From Lithobates sylvaticus (lineage: Eukaryota > Chordata > Amphibia > Anura > Ranidae), in contig CM053028.1 of assembly GCA_028564925.1 (NCBI GenBank), positions 445,272,022-445,336,021 on the forward strand: a DNA stretch of 64,000 bases, read 5' to 3'. The notes under the pieces are model-generated. The model had not been told where the DNA came from and did no database searches. It worked only from the letters and a program-made list of their open reading frames with translations. A program made the translations under genes and the position numbers. Below, in pieces: positions 33,357 to 44,130 of the stretch; the first letter of the stretch is position 1, and each line of letters starts with the position of its first letter.

Positions 33357-33359
33357 TAA

Positions 33360-33404
<45 letters not shown>
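33357..33404. repeat. (TA)n microsatellite
   Basis: Alternating TA run of about 45 bp within the hAT element. Confidence 0.9.
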
Positions 33405-33405
<1 letters not shown>

Positions 33406-33639
33406 GTTTGGGTGTTCTAAGTAATTTTCTAATAAAAATACTGATTTGTTACTTGTAAACAACAAGTGTCAAAAAAAGGTTTAGGCATGAAGGGGTTATT
33501 AATATCAGCTCCCAGCTTGAAACAATGGGAAGGAAGAGAGAAATCTTCATAGTGTAAGACCATTCTTTTTAATAACAAAAGAAACACATTCACCAAAAAT
33601 CTTACATTATCTCTGCTCTGTCCTCAAGCCTCATGGAGT

Positions 33640-34110
33640 GACAGTCTGCTCCCCTGCAGCCTCATCCGTCCTCCTCCTGTGGGCAGGATGGGGAATTTTT
33701 TGCACCCAGGAATTGCTATTGGCGATAGGGACTACATGTCCCACGATGCTTTGCAGCTGCTGGAGGCTTGGCTGATGGGCTCCCTCCCTCTACCAATGAG
33801 GAAGCAGGGGAGGATACAGAGTGGGCGGCCGAGCTCTGTGAGCGGAGCTCACACATGCTGCAGCGTTCGGCGGAGAGGGAGGGGGGAAATCCCCCCACAC
33901 GAGCTGACAGGTTGGCTCTCACTCTGTCAGTGGATTAGTGTGGATAGAGTGCGACCGGCGGGAGGTGCGAGGCTGCGGGAACCGAGCGCCCCCCACTACA
34001 TAAGTGAGTGCCACTTGAGCTTCGGCGCCCCTGCCTCAGCTTGCGGCCCCTGCCCTGACCCGACTTCCTCCAGAAAAAAAAAATTGTGAGCAGGCGGCCG
34101 CCGGCCATTA
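33640..34110 (+). promoter_or_regulatory. CpG-rich block with ZNF143/THAP11-type site inside a hAT element
   Basis: GC- and CpG-rich DNA in an AT-rich window. At 33731-33750 it reads ACTACATGTCCCACGATGC, an exact fit to the ACTACA-NN-TCCCA-NN-ATGC pattern of the ZNF143/THAP11 SBS motif, found in many vertebrate CpG-island promoters. No TATA box or coding exon follows. It may be a host promoter captured by the transposon or the element's own promoter. Confidence 0.5.
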
Positions 34111-34183
34111 TGTGTATATGTTAGGGCAGCCTGGGAGGAAATTGCCACCCTGCCCCCCGGCCCAGCCCGCCCCTGACCAGAGG

Positions 34184-34480
34184 GGGCTAAAGGGGCCAAG
34201 CCGACCACATTTGCAGAACAATTTTTCAAACAACTCCTAGACCTGGGGGACCCCCCCCCCCCCCCCACCTATGTGGTGGAACAGGCTTACGAGGTCCCCA
34301 CTGGCAGACGTCTTCCTGGTGAATTCCCACGGCCTTTTTTGGCTAGATTCCTGAACTACACGGACTGTGACATGATCTTGGCAGAATCCAGGAAACATCA
34401 AGAGCTGCGTTATGAAGATACCCGTGTGATGTTGTTCCCTGACTTCTCTGCAGAAACCCAGAAAAGGAGACGCTCACCTC
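34184..34480 (+). pseudogene. L1 ORF1 protein, C-terminal half
   Basis: After the hAT element the reading resumes FAEQFFKQLLDLGD (near 34215), then after a poly-C run VVEQAYEVPTGRRLPGEFPR, LARFLNYTDCDMILAESRKH and VMLFPDFSAETQKRRRS. This is the RRM and CTD of L1 ORF1p. The poly-C run (34249-34266) disturbs the frame. It ends where PLE-B sequence begins, near 34475. Confidence 0.85.
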
Positions 34481-34797
34481 CTCCGCTTAGTCACAACCAT
34501 ATTGTTTTTCATTTGTGTACCAACCACCTTTCCCATACTGTCCATCCTCACTTTTAATTATTAATTCACTCACATAGCCCCAATATTGGTTTATTTAATA
34601 GATTCACTCAACAATGATGTTTCCCAGGTTTACACCAGGAGTGCTCGTTGTGCCCGGATCTGCCTGGGGCGTTGTCTGTGATGAGTGCCGCCGCTGAACA
34701 TGCCCCCTCAGCTCCCGATACTGATGCCCTCGGGTGGCCCACGGTCCCTGACATTGTTAATTTACTCTCCCATTGCAGATACATCACATGTCTGCTC

Positions 34798-34823
34798 CTG
34801 AAGAGTGGCTCAAAGCTGCGAAA
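34798..34823 (+). ncRNA. Hammerhead-like ribozyme core, PLE-B copy 3
   Basis: CTGAAGA at 34798-34804, stem GTGGC...GCTGC with one G-T pair, GAAA at 34820-34823, then TGCACAAAGGTAC. Both conserved core boxes are intact. It sits at the same place in the unit as the motif at 31339-31364, in opposite genomic orientation. Confidence 0.5.
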
Positions 34824-34917
34824 TGCACAAAGGTACTAGATGTAGTGTACTTCAATTACACGTCCACTAAGATATGTGCTCATATACACAATTTTTGGGT
34901 GACAGGGATCAGAAAGA

Positions 34918-35116
34918 CCATAGACCAGTGGTCATTAACCCTGTCCTCAGGGCCCACTAACAGGCCAGGTTTGCAAGATAACTGAAATACATCACAGGTG
35001 ATATCATTTGCTGCTCAGTGATTGCAGTATTCTAATCTGCATCTCCCCAAGGTAATACATAAAACCTGGCCTGTTAGTGGGCCCTGAGGACAGGGTTGAT
35101 GACCACTGCCATAGAC
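34918..35116. repeat. hAT MITE with 8-bp target duplication, copy in right PLE-B unit
   Basis: The MITE 34926-35108 (183 bp) is flanked by CCATAGAC at 34918-34925 and 35109-35116. It is the reverse complement of the copy at 31046-31244, same site and same duplication. Confidence 0.93.
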
Positions 35117-35398
35117 CGTGCAGATGCTATCTTTCAACTTTGTATACCCAATCATGAATATTGGTGGACTCCTTAATCTTATCATGTGATTAATGTTTAT
35201 AAAAATGTTACTACCAGATATTACCGTTTTAGAAATTGCCACCATGGAAATGTGCATTTCTATGTATATGAAATTTAATGTATGTAAACATGTATCTATG
35301 TATCATTAAATATTTTACTATCCACTATTCTATTAATTTTGTTATCATGAGCTTCATATAAAGTTCCACCCTTTTTTGTTGCTTCTTTGTTGCTTTAT

Positions 35399-36364
35399 CA
35401 AAGATTCTTCGGTCCAACATCTTATGGGAATAATTTTACAGAAGATACAAATAAAGTGGACAAATAACAAATATACACCAGTAGAGCAGACAGCCCCGAG
35501 ATCATTAATCTCATATCCATTTGATAATTGACTGTAGTGTCATCATGTAAAAGAATAATAAAATTGTCTCACCACAGATTATTAATTTTGGACTCACAGT
35601 CGCTTTCTGTCATGGGGGAGCCTTCAATCTCCAGCCCCCAATCTGGCATTACAAAACCTACAAAACCTGCAAAAAGCATTAAACTGTTTTCCTCACTCAC
35701 AATAAACATGCCAGAGCACTGCACTTTGCATTAGTGTGAACTCTGTGTCATTCCTACATCCATTTTTACAGTGGCAGGGCCATCAATGCTATATTGAATT
35801 AGAGCTTACTAGGCCTCTGCACTGAAATATAAATGACTACTGACCATGAATTGAAAATGCTAATTAAACACATTCTATATGGTATGGGGGCTTAATTTAT
35901 CATGTATGATTAAGGCGAGGTCGTGCCTTCGAAACATGTTCTGATTGGCCAGACAGCGTGTAGACGGCTCCCCAGTTTGACAGCCCTGGACCACTCCCAC
36001 CCAGAGACATACAGCCGATGTCTCCATGAGGCTAATTGAGGCTCCAGCTGCGGCTAACACACGGTGCTTGTGGATCCCTCAATAGAGACTTTCCGGTGGT
36101 CCTCCTGTGACACTGCACGTGGAAGCTCCCACCTGCTCTAGCACTTTGCAAGTGCTCCAACATTGGATTGGCTTGGCGCTTCTCTCTCCTCCTTTTTCTT
36201 AATTTATCTCAGCCTTAGTGGGCCACGTAATGAAGAGAGACAAGAGGGAGAACTGCCGTGCAGATCTATTGGCATTCTTTAAAATGGCTAAAAGGGGTAG
36301 AGGCCTATGCCAGAGTGGAAAATTACTGTATGTACAATACCTAAAAAGGTTTAAAGGTTAAAAC
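35399..36364. other. no gene; one weak hammerhead-like patch
   Basis: Unclassified sequence. Around 35908-35938 the + strand reads TGATTAAGGC...GCCTTCGAAACATG, a stem followed by GAAAC resembling a decayed hammerhead from a PLE end. Nothing else recognised. Confidence 0.35.
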
Positions 36365-37882
36365 CTCACCCATAATTATGTATACAAGTGCAGCGCTAAC
36401 ATAGATGGACAAGTGTCCCTGATTTTCACTTGAGATCCCGCAGGAGTATAACAGCCCGTGGGAACTGTTGTGAGCCAGGAGTATAATAATTAACCCTATA
36501 TGTGAGGGTGTCAGCTAGATTGCTCTGCTGGTGTGTGCTCAAATTGAAGTTGAAGCCTTCAGTAGGCGAAACATGTAGGGTTGGATGTCTACTGAAGCCA
36601 CATTTTAATTTTTTTGCGCAAATGCTTTTAAAACCGTTTTTATCCAATAAATGCCAATTGGGAAATTGGTTTCACACTATGAGGAGTTGCTTCTCTGTCT
36701 CTGTTTCCTCCTCTACCTGAGCTGCTGTGGATAAGGATCCCCCAGAGAAGTTTTACTACTGCTTACTTTCTAAATCCGGCATTTCCATCGAGCCGCAGGT
36801 AAGCGACTGCATTGACACCTGGAGGAAAGGTCCAGTGAGATCCAGCAGATCGCAACAGATCCATTATCTATCCGGTGTATCCGTTATAAGCCTTGTTGAC
36901 TCACCCTGAGAGGGGTGAGTCCATCAGCTCTGGTAAGAGTACCCACCTTTACCGTTTGTCCTTAGAGCCTGTTAAGCTGACCACACACCTTGAATACCTC
37001 CAGTGATACACCTGCATCTAGTGAAGATACTGCAAATTGAACTGTCTTCTGTCCGTTCTGTCACTATACCCATACCAACAGGACTATTTGCACATTGTCA
37101 TATGGTTAGACAGACTTTGAATAGAGGATGGATGTAGGCACGCTTTGAAGGGAGCCAATTCCCATGCCAGTACAGGGGATTATTCTTTCCTTTTCCTGTT
37201 CACTGTTTTGATTGTATAGTCAGACAGGTTATACACCATATGTTTGGTTCAGCTTGGTTGTCCACTGTGTAGCGGCGTATGTTTTCACTTATGGGAGTGT
37301 ATTTAACATATGCCTAAGGATCAGTATTATTTTAACACCTTAATTCACCTGTTACAGTCCTATTACATATTCCAGCGATTTGGTGTCACATGTCCTAATA
37401 GTCTGTGTTACATGAAGCTGTGACTCCTGAAGGAGACCAAATAGGATCTTGCTTTAACCTGGGGTGGATTTGTCCTGTGCCCACGGTTAAAAGGGGTTTA
37501 AACACCCAGCACCACCCCTTCCCCTCCCCCTTTCACATGATATAATTTCTCACAGTTTTACTAGTTGTGTTTATTATAATCGCATTATCTAATGCAACCT
37601 TCAACTACTTTAATTTGAGCACACACCAGCAGAGCAATCTAGCTGACACCCTCACATATAGGGTTAATTATTATACTCCTGGCTCACAACAGTTCCCACG
37701 GGCTGTTATACTCCTGCGGGATCTCAAGTGAAAATCAGGGACACTTGTCCATCTATGTTAGCGCTGCACTTGTATACATATTTTCTTTTTACAATTTTCG
37801 TCTGATTGTTGTGCTAGCAGCTTTTGTTTCTTGTTTGTTTGGCGCAATATTACCCCACCACTTTTTTGACTCACCCATAATT
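36365..37882. mobile_element. PLE-D, non-coding foldback element with 13-bp target duplication
   Basis: CTCACCCATAATT flanks the element at 36365-36377 and 37870-37882. Inside (36378-37869, 1492 bp), 36378-36561 and 37599-37779 are inverted copies with near identity. The right end is longer by 90 bp (37780-37869). There is no reading frame of note. A GAAACATG motif preceded by a CCT...AGG stem lies at the inner edge of the left arm. Confidence 0.8.
36550..36580 (+). ncRNA. Degenerate hammerhead-like motif in PLE-D
   Basis: TTGAAG, stem CCT...AGG, then CGAAACATG. The first core box departs from CUGANGA. Presence at the inner edge of an inverted arm parallels PLE-B. Confidence 0.25.
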
Positions 37883-38386
37883 GCCATTTAGGTGCAAACT
37901 CACACTAGAACAGATTTCGACAGGCAGCTGAAGAGAGGAAAGAAGGAATGCCGATGACGCACACCCACGCGTTTAATATAGTGGAAGAGACAAACTCAGC
38001 CTGGGCCCCCCACCAGGCCACACCCCCAACACATTTTTGCTCCACCCCCCCACAGCTTAATCACTTTACCTCTCTGGCAGCGGTCTGTTCCTGATTCAGC
38101 ACATCAGACAGTTTCTTTTTTTTTGCGCAAACTTTATTTTAAGTGTACAAAAGTACACTTCATTCATGTCGCTGTACAGTAACATCTCTGCTGTACAGTG
38201 CCATATGCGTCTGTACAGTGCGCTGTCATAAAATGCAGCATATGGCTGTGTTGCAGTGTTAATGGGACAAAATTGTGATGAGTGTTTTACAATGCAATAA
38301 AATGCGTAAATTCGCCCTGAAGGTTTTGACTTTGTGAACTTCAGCATTGTGTTTTCCTTGAGTGGGCTATGGTGGGCTTGGTGGTA
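37883..38386. other. no recognised feature
   Basis: Unclassified. Several CTGTACAGT words recur between 38170 and 38225. Confidence 0.4.
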
Positions 38387-38863
38387 TTAAAGTAATTCTA
38401 AAGGCAAAATTTGTATATTTTAAAAATAACAAAGATGGCATTCTTACCTGCTCTGTGCCAAGGGTTTGCACAGAGCAGCCCCGATCCTCCTCTTCTCGGG
38501 TCCATCGGCAGTGTTCCTGGTCAACCCCCTGCCAAGTGCCCCTATAGCAAGCCGGGGCACTCGTGCATGCTCCCTCCTGATCCAGCTCTGTTTGTCCATT
38601 GACACACTAGCTGCTACTCGGCCCCATCCCCCCCTCCTCACTAGCTGTGATTGACAGCAGCAGGAGCCAATGGCTCTTGCTGCTGCCTCTCTGTCCAGTG
38701 TGGAGAGAGAAATCTAAGCGAGCTGCTGCTCTTGTGCACATCGCTGGATCGAGATTGGGCTCATGTGAATATTTAGGGGAAGGGGGGGCATGCAGAGTGT
38801 TTTTTTATCTTAATACATAGAATGCATTAAAGTAAAAACCTTATGCAATAAGATCCAATTTAA
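38387..38863. repeat. TTAA MITE (AAGTGATTCTAAAG family), copy 2
   Basis: TTAA at 38387-38390 and 38860-38863. It begins AAGTAATTCTAAAGGC. The middle matches copy 1 (GGTTTGCACAGAGCAGCC, GATCCTCCTCTTCTC). The right end is more diverged. Confidence 0.8.
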
Positions 38864-39179
38864 ATATCAGTTTGACGTGGTCATGGGGTATTTTTAATTA
38901 TTGGTTTATGTATTAGGGAGGATTAGACCCTTAACTATATCCTTTTTGCCTTAGAGCATGACTATCATACATGCAACAAAGTGCAAGGTACTTAAATGTC
39001 CACAGCCCCAAATGCAGAGTGTTGAATGTTTCTTTCAATCCATAGTGCTTTACCCAGCTTTTCTTCTCAGTGTAACATTACATTTTTTTAGGGGGATTGG
39101 TTGATTTTATATAATTTGGTGATCTTTGAAAACCCCTTACCAGACTCAAAGGCAATCACAAGTTTCTTTCTGAGGGTCT
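38864..39179. other. no recognised feature
   Basis: AT-rich, no motif found. Confidence 0.4.
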
Positions 39180-39463
39180 TATGCCCCGTACACACGGTTG
39201 GAAATTCCGACCACAAAATCCGTCGGTTTTTTTCCGACGGATTTTGTCCGACACTGGTATTGCATACACACGGTCGGACAAAGTTGTCGGAAAATCCGAT
39301 CATTCTGAACGTGGTGACGTTCGTTGCGTACGATCTCAAATTTTTTCCGTCGGAATGTCCGACGGAAAAAGTCTGATGGAGCCCACACACGGTCGGATTT
39401 TCCGACAACATGGTCTGATAGGACATTTTCTGTCGGAAATTCCGACCGTGTGTATGGGGCATA
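39180..39463. repeat. Harbinger-like MITE, second copy of the family at 870-1255
   Basis: It starts TGCCCCGTACACACGGTTGG and ends CCGTGTGTATGGGGCA, with TA on both sides (39180-39181, 39462-39463). Internal GTCGGA/TCCGAC words repeat in both orientations. Confidence 0.8.
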
Positions 39464-39617
39464 AGAGAGCCTTACTGATCTTGGCATGATGACACCACAC
39501 ACAACATAAGCAAAGAGGGATGAAACAAATCTCCCTACATAAGTTTTACATGTATATCTGCTGTCTTCAGCTTTCTGTATTCTTTAGAAAGTTCAGATCG
39601 TGTTATTTTTTTATCTA

Positions 39618-39910
39618 AGGTACTTATATAGTACCGTCAATTTACTCAGGGCTTTACATATACATTGTACATTCACATCAGTCCCTGCCCTCAAGGAGCT
39701 TACAACCTAAGGTCTCTAACACATATTCATACATACTAGGGCCAATTTAGACAGGATCCGATTAACCTACCAGTATGTCATTAGAGTGTGGGAGGAGTAC
39801 CCAGAGGAAACCCACGCAGGAAAAGGGAGGACATGCAAACTCCAGGCAGATGGTGTCGTGGTCGGGATTTGAACCAGCGACCCTTTTTGCTGCTAGGTGA
39901 AAGTGCTAAC
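39618..39910 (-). repeat. tRNA-derived SINE with L2-like tail
   Basis: On the minus strand it starts GTTAGCACTTTCACC (A-box region), then a B-box-like GGTTCAAATCC at 39865-39875, a conserved middle (TGGAGTTTGCATGTCC, GGGTTTCCTCTGGGTACTCC), and ends with TAAATTGACGGTACTATATA, like LINE2-type 3' ends. The B box matches RNA polymerase III promoters. Confidence 0.85.
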
Positions 39911-41450
39911 CAGAGCCGATCCTGAGCGGGGTGCACGGGGTGCACCGCACCCCAGCGCTCTACTGCACCCCCTGGAAGACGGGCGCCGGCCAAAGCTGAG
40001 TGCACTGGCTTGCTAGAATCGCCGGCCGCCCCAGCATTCAGAGCACGCCGCGGCCTCCCCAGCATTCATTGCGCGCCGCCTCCGCGGCTAGTGTACAATC
40101 TCCGCCCACCTCTGCCATGTTCTTCAGACAGCGTGGCTCAGAGGGGGCGGAGCGAACGGAGCATGTCTGAAGAGAGAGCTGCTGTGCCTTGCTGTGAGAC
40201 GAGTGACTCCAGTCTCCAGTCCCTGCACTGCACCAGACCAATAAAGGAAGTAAGTAAGTGACAAAGTTGTGCCCATCAAGCGCCCACTGTGCCCATTAAA
40301 AGCTGCCACTGTGCCCAATCAAATGCCCACTGTGCCCATCAAAAGCTGCCACTGTGCCCAATCAAATGCCCACTGTGCCCATCAAAAGCTGCCACTGTTG
40401 TGCCCATCAAACGCCCACCATGCCCATCAAACTCCCACTGTGCCCATCAAAAGCTGCCACTGTGCCCAAACACAGCCACTGTGCCAATCAAACGCAGCCA
40501 CTGTGCCAATCAAACGCAGCCACTGTGCCCATCAAAAGCTGCAACTGTGCCCATCAAACGCCCACTGTGCCCATCAAAAGCTGCCACTGTGCCCATCAAA
40601 AGCTGCCACTGTGCCCATCAAACGCAGCCACTGTGCCCATCAAATGCAGCCACTGTGCCCATCAAACGCAGCCACGGTGCCCATTAAATGCAGCCACTGT
40701 GCCTATGTAAAGCAGCTACTGTGCCCATCAAATATAGCCACTGTGCCCATCCAACACAGCCACTGTGCCCATCAAATGCAGCCACTGTGCCTATTTAAAG
40801 CAACTACTGTGCCCATCAAACATAGCAACTGTGCTCATCAAACGCAGGCCCTGTGCCCATTAAAAGCAGCTACTGTGCCCATCAAATGCAGGCCCTGTGC
40901 CCATTAAAAGCAGCTACTGTGCCCATCAAACGCAGCCACTGTGCCCCGCCTAAAAGCAGGCACTGTGCCCAAACGCAGCCACAATGCCCATTAAAAGCAG
41001 CCACTGAGCCCATCAAATGCTGCCACTGTGCCCATCAAACGCAGCCACTGTGCCCATCAATCTCAGCCACTGTTCCATCAAACGTTGCCACTGTGCCATC
41101 AAACGCTGCCACTGTGCCCATCAAACGCAGCCACTGTGCCATCAAACGTTGCCACTGTGCCATCAAACGCTGCCACTGTGCCCATCAAATGCTGCCACTG
41201 TGCCCATCAAACACAGCTACTGTGCCCATCAACGCAGCCACTGTGCCCATCAAATAGTGCCACATCAAATGCTGTCACTGTGCCCATCAAATTGTGCCCC
41301 TACACCCACTCGCCGTCTGCCTGACACTTACCCTGTCTCGGTGGCGGCAGGTGACAGCGGCAAGCGGTGGGACCTTGCAGCATGTCAGACAGTGGCTCTG
41401 TTTCCTCCATGCGTCTCCCCCCTCCTCCCGATAGGCATCCAATCGTAGCG
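39911..41450. other. Element carrying a 22-bp VNTR, hAT-like left end
   Basis: It starts CAGAGCCGATCCTGAGCGGG directly in the SINE, continues GC-rich to 40260, then the VNTR (40265-41300) and a short tail. The CAG start and inserted position suggest a hAT element, but a matching right end was not found. Confidence 0.4.
40265..41300. repeat. 22-bp VNTR, about 46 units
   Basis: Unit close to GCCCATCAAACGCAGCCACT plus GT, with variants (AAAGCTGCC, AATGCTGCC, TAAAGCAG). Units occasionally lose or gain bases, so all frames read as proline- and histidine-rich peptides by chance. Confidence 0.96.
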
Positions 41451-42726
41451 CCTGACGTTTCAGCCAATCAGGTGACGGGTAACAGACCCACGCACCTGAT
41501 TGCCTGAGAGGCGGTTCAGTGTTAGGAAAGCAAATATTCATTTGCTTTTCTAACACAGCTGGGTGAACTGCTTTGCGCTCGCAGTTCACCTTTTTTGAAG
41601 ACTATTAGAGCCTATGGCTCTGATCAGGTGCTTTAAAAACACCCCCCGCTGTTGTAATTCTGGAGCCCGGCATCCGAAAAGGGGCCAGGTGCCTGAATAG
41701 GGGGTGGCTACAGCGCCCATGGATAGATTCATGCTATGCATGAATCTATCCATTATACACAGAGGGGGTAGCTGGAGAGAGGGGGCAGCACCGTATACAC
41801 CGCTCCTAAAGCGCCCCTGCCATTGAAATCGGCAGCGGTGCTTTGCGGGCACTTTTAACCCTTTTTTCGGCTGCTGGGGGAGGGGTTAAAAGCGCCCCAC
41901 TAGCAGCTGAAAATCCGCTAGCGTCTCAGTGTGAAAGTGCCCTAAGTGTTCACAACAAAAAAGGGAGAAACACAGCAACCTGGCCTAAAAGGGGAATAAC
42001 CAAAAAGCTTCAGGATGAAGACTCCACTCAGGCCAGATCTCCATTATTAAGCCCGATGGTGAAATGCATCGGGACCATGGCTTGGGTGGAGTCAGGCTGA
42101 AGTCGTCATGTTTACTTACCACTTGGGCTGGGTTCCTGTGTGGCAGTGTTTTTCCCTTTCTAGTGTATGCTACAAAGCCAATGGGTGGGCTCTGTAGCCA
42201 CCTGCACCCTTGAGTAGGAGTCACCGGAGTTGAAAGTGTTACTAAACCCAGGACGCTATCTAAACATAGCAGTTTTATGGTCCTGGGGGGTTTCTGTTAT
42301 TCACAAAGTGCAGTTACATTTTTTTTTAAACTTCATTATATTTAGAATACATTAACCAATCCGTCCTCGCTTTTGCTTGGTAGTCTGCCTAGTTGAATAT
42401 ATGTGTGTACAGGCGTCGTATATATAGCAAAGGTGGATCCATATGTGCTACTTAGAGTGTTCCCAAACTATGGCCCAAAAGGTCACGTGAATAAAAAAAA
42501 AAATAAAAGTTGTTCAAATGCCATTACATGCAAAAGATACCCCTAGCCCACTGGGTGTAAAGCAGTGGGGATAGGTGGGGAGAGAGATAAGTGGAATATT
42601 CACATGCGGGGGGGGGGGGGGTTGGGGGTGATCATATATATCAATATATCTATAAGGGAAACAAAAACAGTAGCCTGCAGATCACGTACCTAGTGTAACT
42701 GTGCCTGTGGTATCCAAGTAAGCTGT
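41451..42726. other. Unresolved repeat debris
   Basis: Contains a MITE-like right end GTGTGAAAGTGCCCTAAG at 41930-41947, a palindrome around 41718-41755 (ATGGATAGATTCATG...), a GAAATGCATCGGG patch near 42060 resembling PLE ends, and a poly-G run near 42609-42620. No gene. Confidence 0.35.
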
Positions 42727-44130
42727 TTAACCACTTCCCACCCAGCCAATGTATATAAATGGCCGGGTGGGCGCTCTCTCCTTCTGAGTGGACGTTCAGG
42801 AATGTCCCTCAGAAGGAGGGGGATCGCGCGCGTGCCCGAGCAGTGGCGCAATCCCGATGCACTCGTGTCACCCGGACACGGCGCATCTTAGATCGGCAGG
42901 AGGGCTCTGTGATTGGCCCTCCTGATCACATGATGGCCGTGTCCAATCACAGTCGTCATGTGATGTAAACACAGAGCCGGTTGCTAGGCAATCGGCTCTC
43001 CTCTCCTCACACAGTAGTTGTTGTCAGGAGAGGAGAGGGGATCGCTGCAGCCGGATGGTGATCAGTAAGTATGAGCTGTTTTTTACAGGTTTTTACTCAC
43101 TGATCACCAGTCTAGTGTCACCACACAGTGTAAACACACATGTCCCCACACAATGTCCCCAAAACACGTCACCAAAATACCTGTCCCCCACATATGTCCC
43201 ACTAAAATCACATGTCCCAATGATTATCTACACACATACGTCCGTGATCACCTGCGCACATCTGTACATGATCATTTGCGTACATATGTCCGTGATCACA
43301 TGAACCAATTATTATACACTTAGCAGATTTTTTTTACCAAAAACATGTAGCAGGATACACTTTGGCTTAAATTTATGACAAAATTCGATTTTATTGGATT
43401 TCTTTTAACCACTTGCAGCCCGCCATATAGCAGAATGACGGCGGCAAAGTGGTTTCAATATCCTGACTGGGCGTCATATGACGTCCTCATCGCGGCGATT
43501 GCTGTTGCGGTGTGTCAGTCGGACACCCCGCAACACCGATCTAGGTAAAGAGTCTCTGACGGAGACTCTTTATCCCGTGATCAGCCCTGTCCAATCAATT
43601 TACAATGTAAATAGGAAGAGCTGGTGATCGGCTTTTCCTCACTAGAGGAGAGCCGATCGGTGGCTCTCCTAACAGGGGGGGGTTTGTGCTGATGGTTTAT
43701 CAGCGCAGCCCCCCCTCGGATCCTGCCCAGGACCACCATAATGCCGCCCAGGACCACCAGGGATGCCACCACACTGGACCACCAGGTATGCCCCCCCTAG
43801 ACCCCCAGGGAAATGCACACCTGTGCCCAGGCAGCTGTCAATCAATGCCCAGGCAGCTGCCAATCAGTGCCCACTGACAATGCCTACCACTGCCAGTGCC
43901 AGAAAGTGAAAATAATAAGGCATTGGATATAAACTTGAGATGTATCCAGTAGTCCAACGCTGATAGGGTTAACGGCAGCTCCAGGAAAGAGACCCTCCAA
44001 GTGAGAACAGGGGGGGGGGGGGGAGGAACCCGTCCTGTGATCCGTTCACAACTCAGATAGCCAGCCAAATCCTAGTACAATCCTCCGTTTGGAGAGAAAA
44101 CACAAAAGGGGCCACCCATAGCGTGATACT

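Larger units (their letters stand above)
32026..34183. mobile_element. Non-autonomous hAT element, 2142 bp, with 8-bp target duplication
   Basis: Element 32034-34175 starts CAGGGGAGGGCTGG and ends CCAGCCCGCCCCTG. ACCAGAGG flanks it at 32026-32033 and 34176-34183. It carries a 24-bp minisatellite near its left end, a TTAA MITE and a CpG-rich block. No transposase was recognised. It split an L1 ORF1. Confidence 0.93.
30661..35398. mobile_element. PLE-B terminal units in inverted pair around L1 and hAT
   Basis: Unit 30667-31560 and its inverted copy 34472-35398 match throughout, including the same hAT MITE at the same site (31054-31236 and 34926-35108). Between them lie a LINE tail, an L1 ORF1 and a hAT element; no PLE reverse transcriptase is present. 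Either the PLE lost its coding part, or two units were brought together by rearrangement. Confidence 0.55.

Noticed and set aside
33679-34089. Host first exon in the CpG-rich block
   Set aside because: The block lies between the perfect 8-bp duplications of a hAT element, so it is transposon cargo; the frame has no known motif.
39864-39910. tRNA gene
   Set aside because: The A and B box region belongs to a SINE; the following sequence is the SINE body and no cloverleaf end is present.
40265-41300. CRISPR-like array
   Set aside because: Tandem VNTR with no spacer structure.
40269-41448. Long proline/histidine-rich reading frames
   Set aside because: They are produced by the 22-bp VNTR; all three frames stay open and the peptides only reflect the repeat unit.
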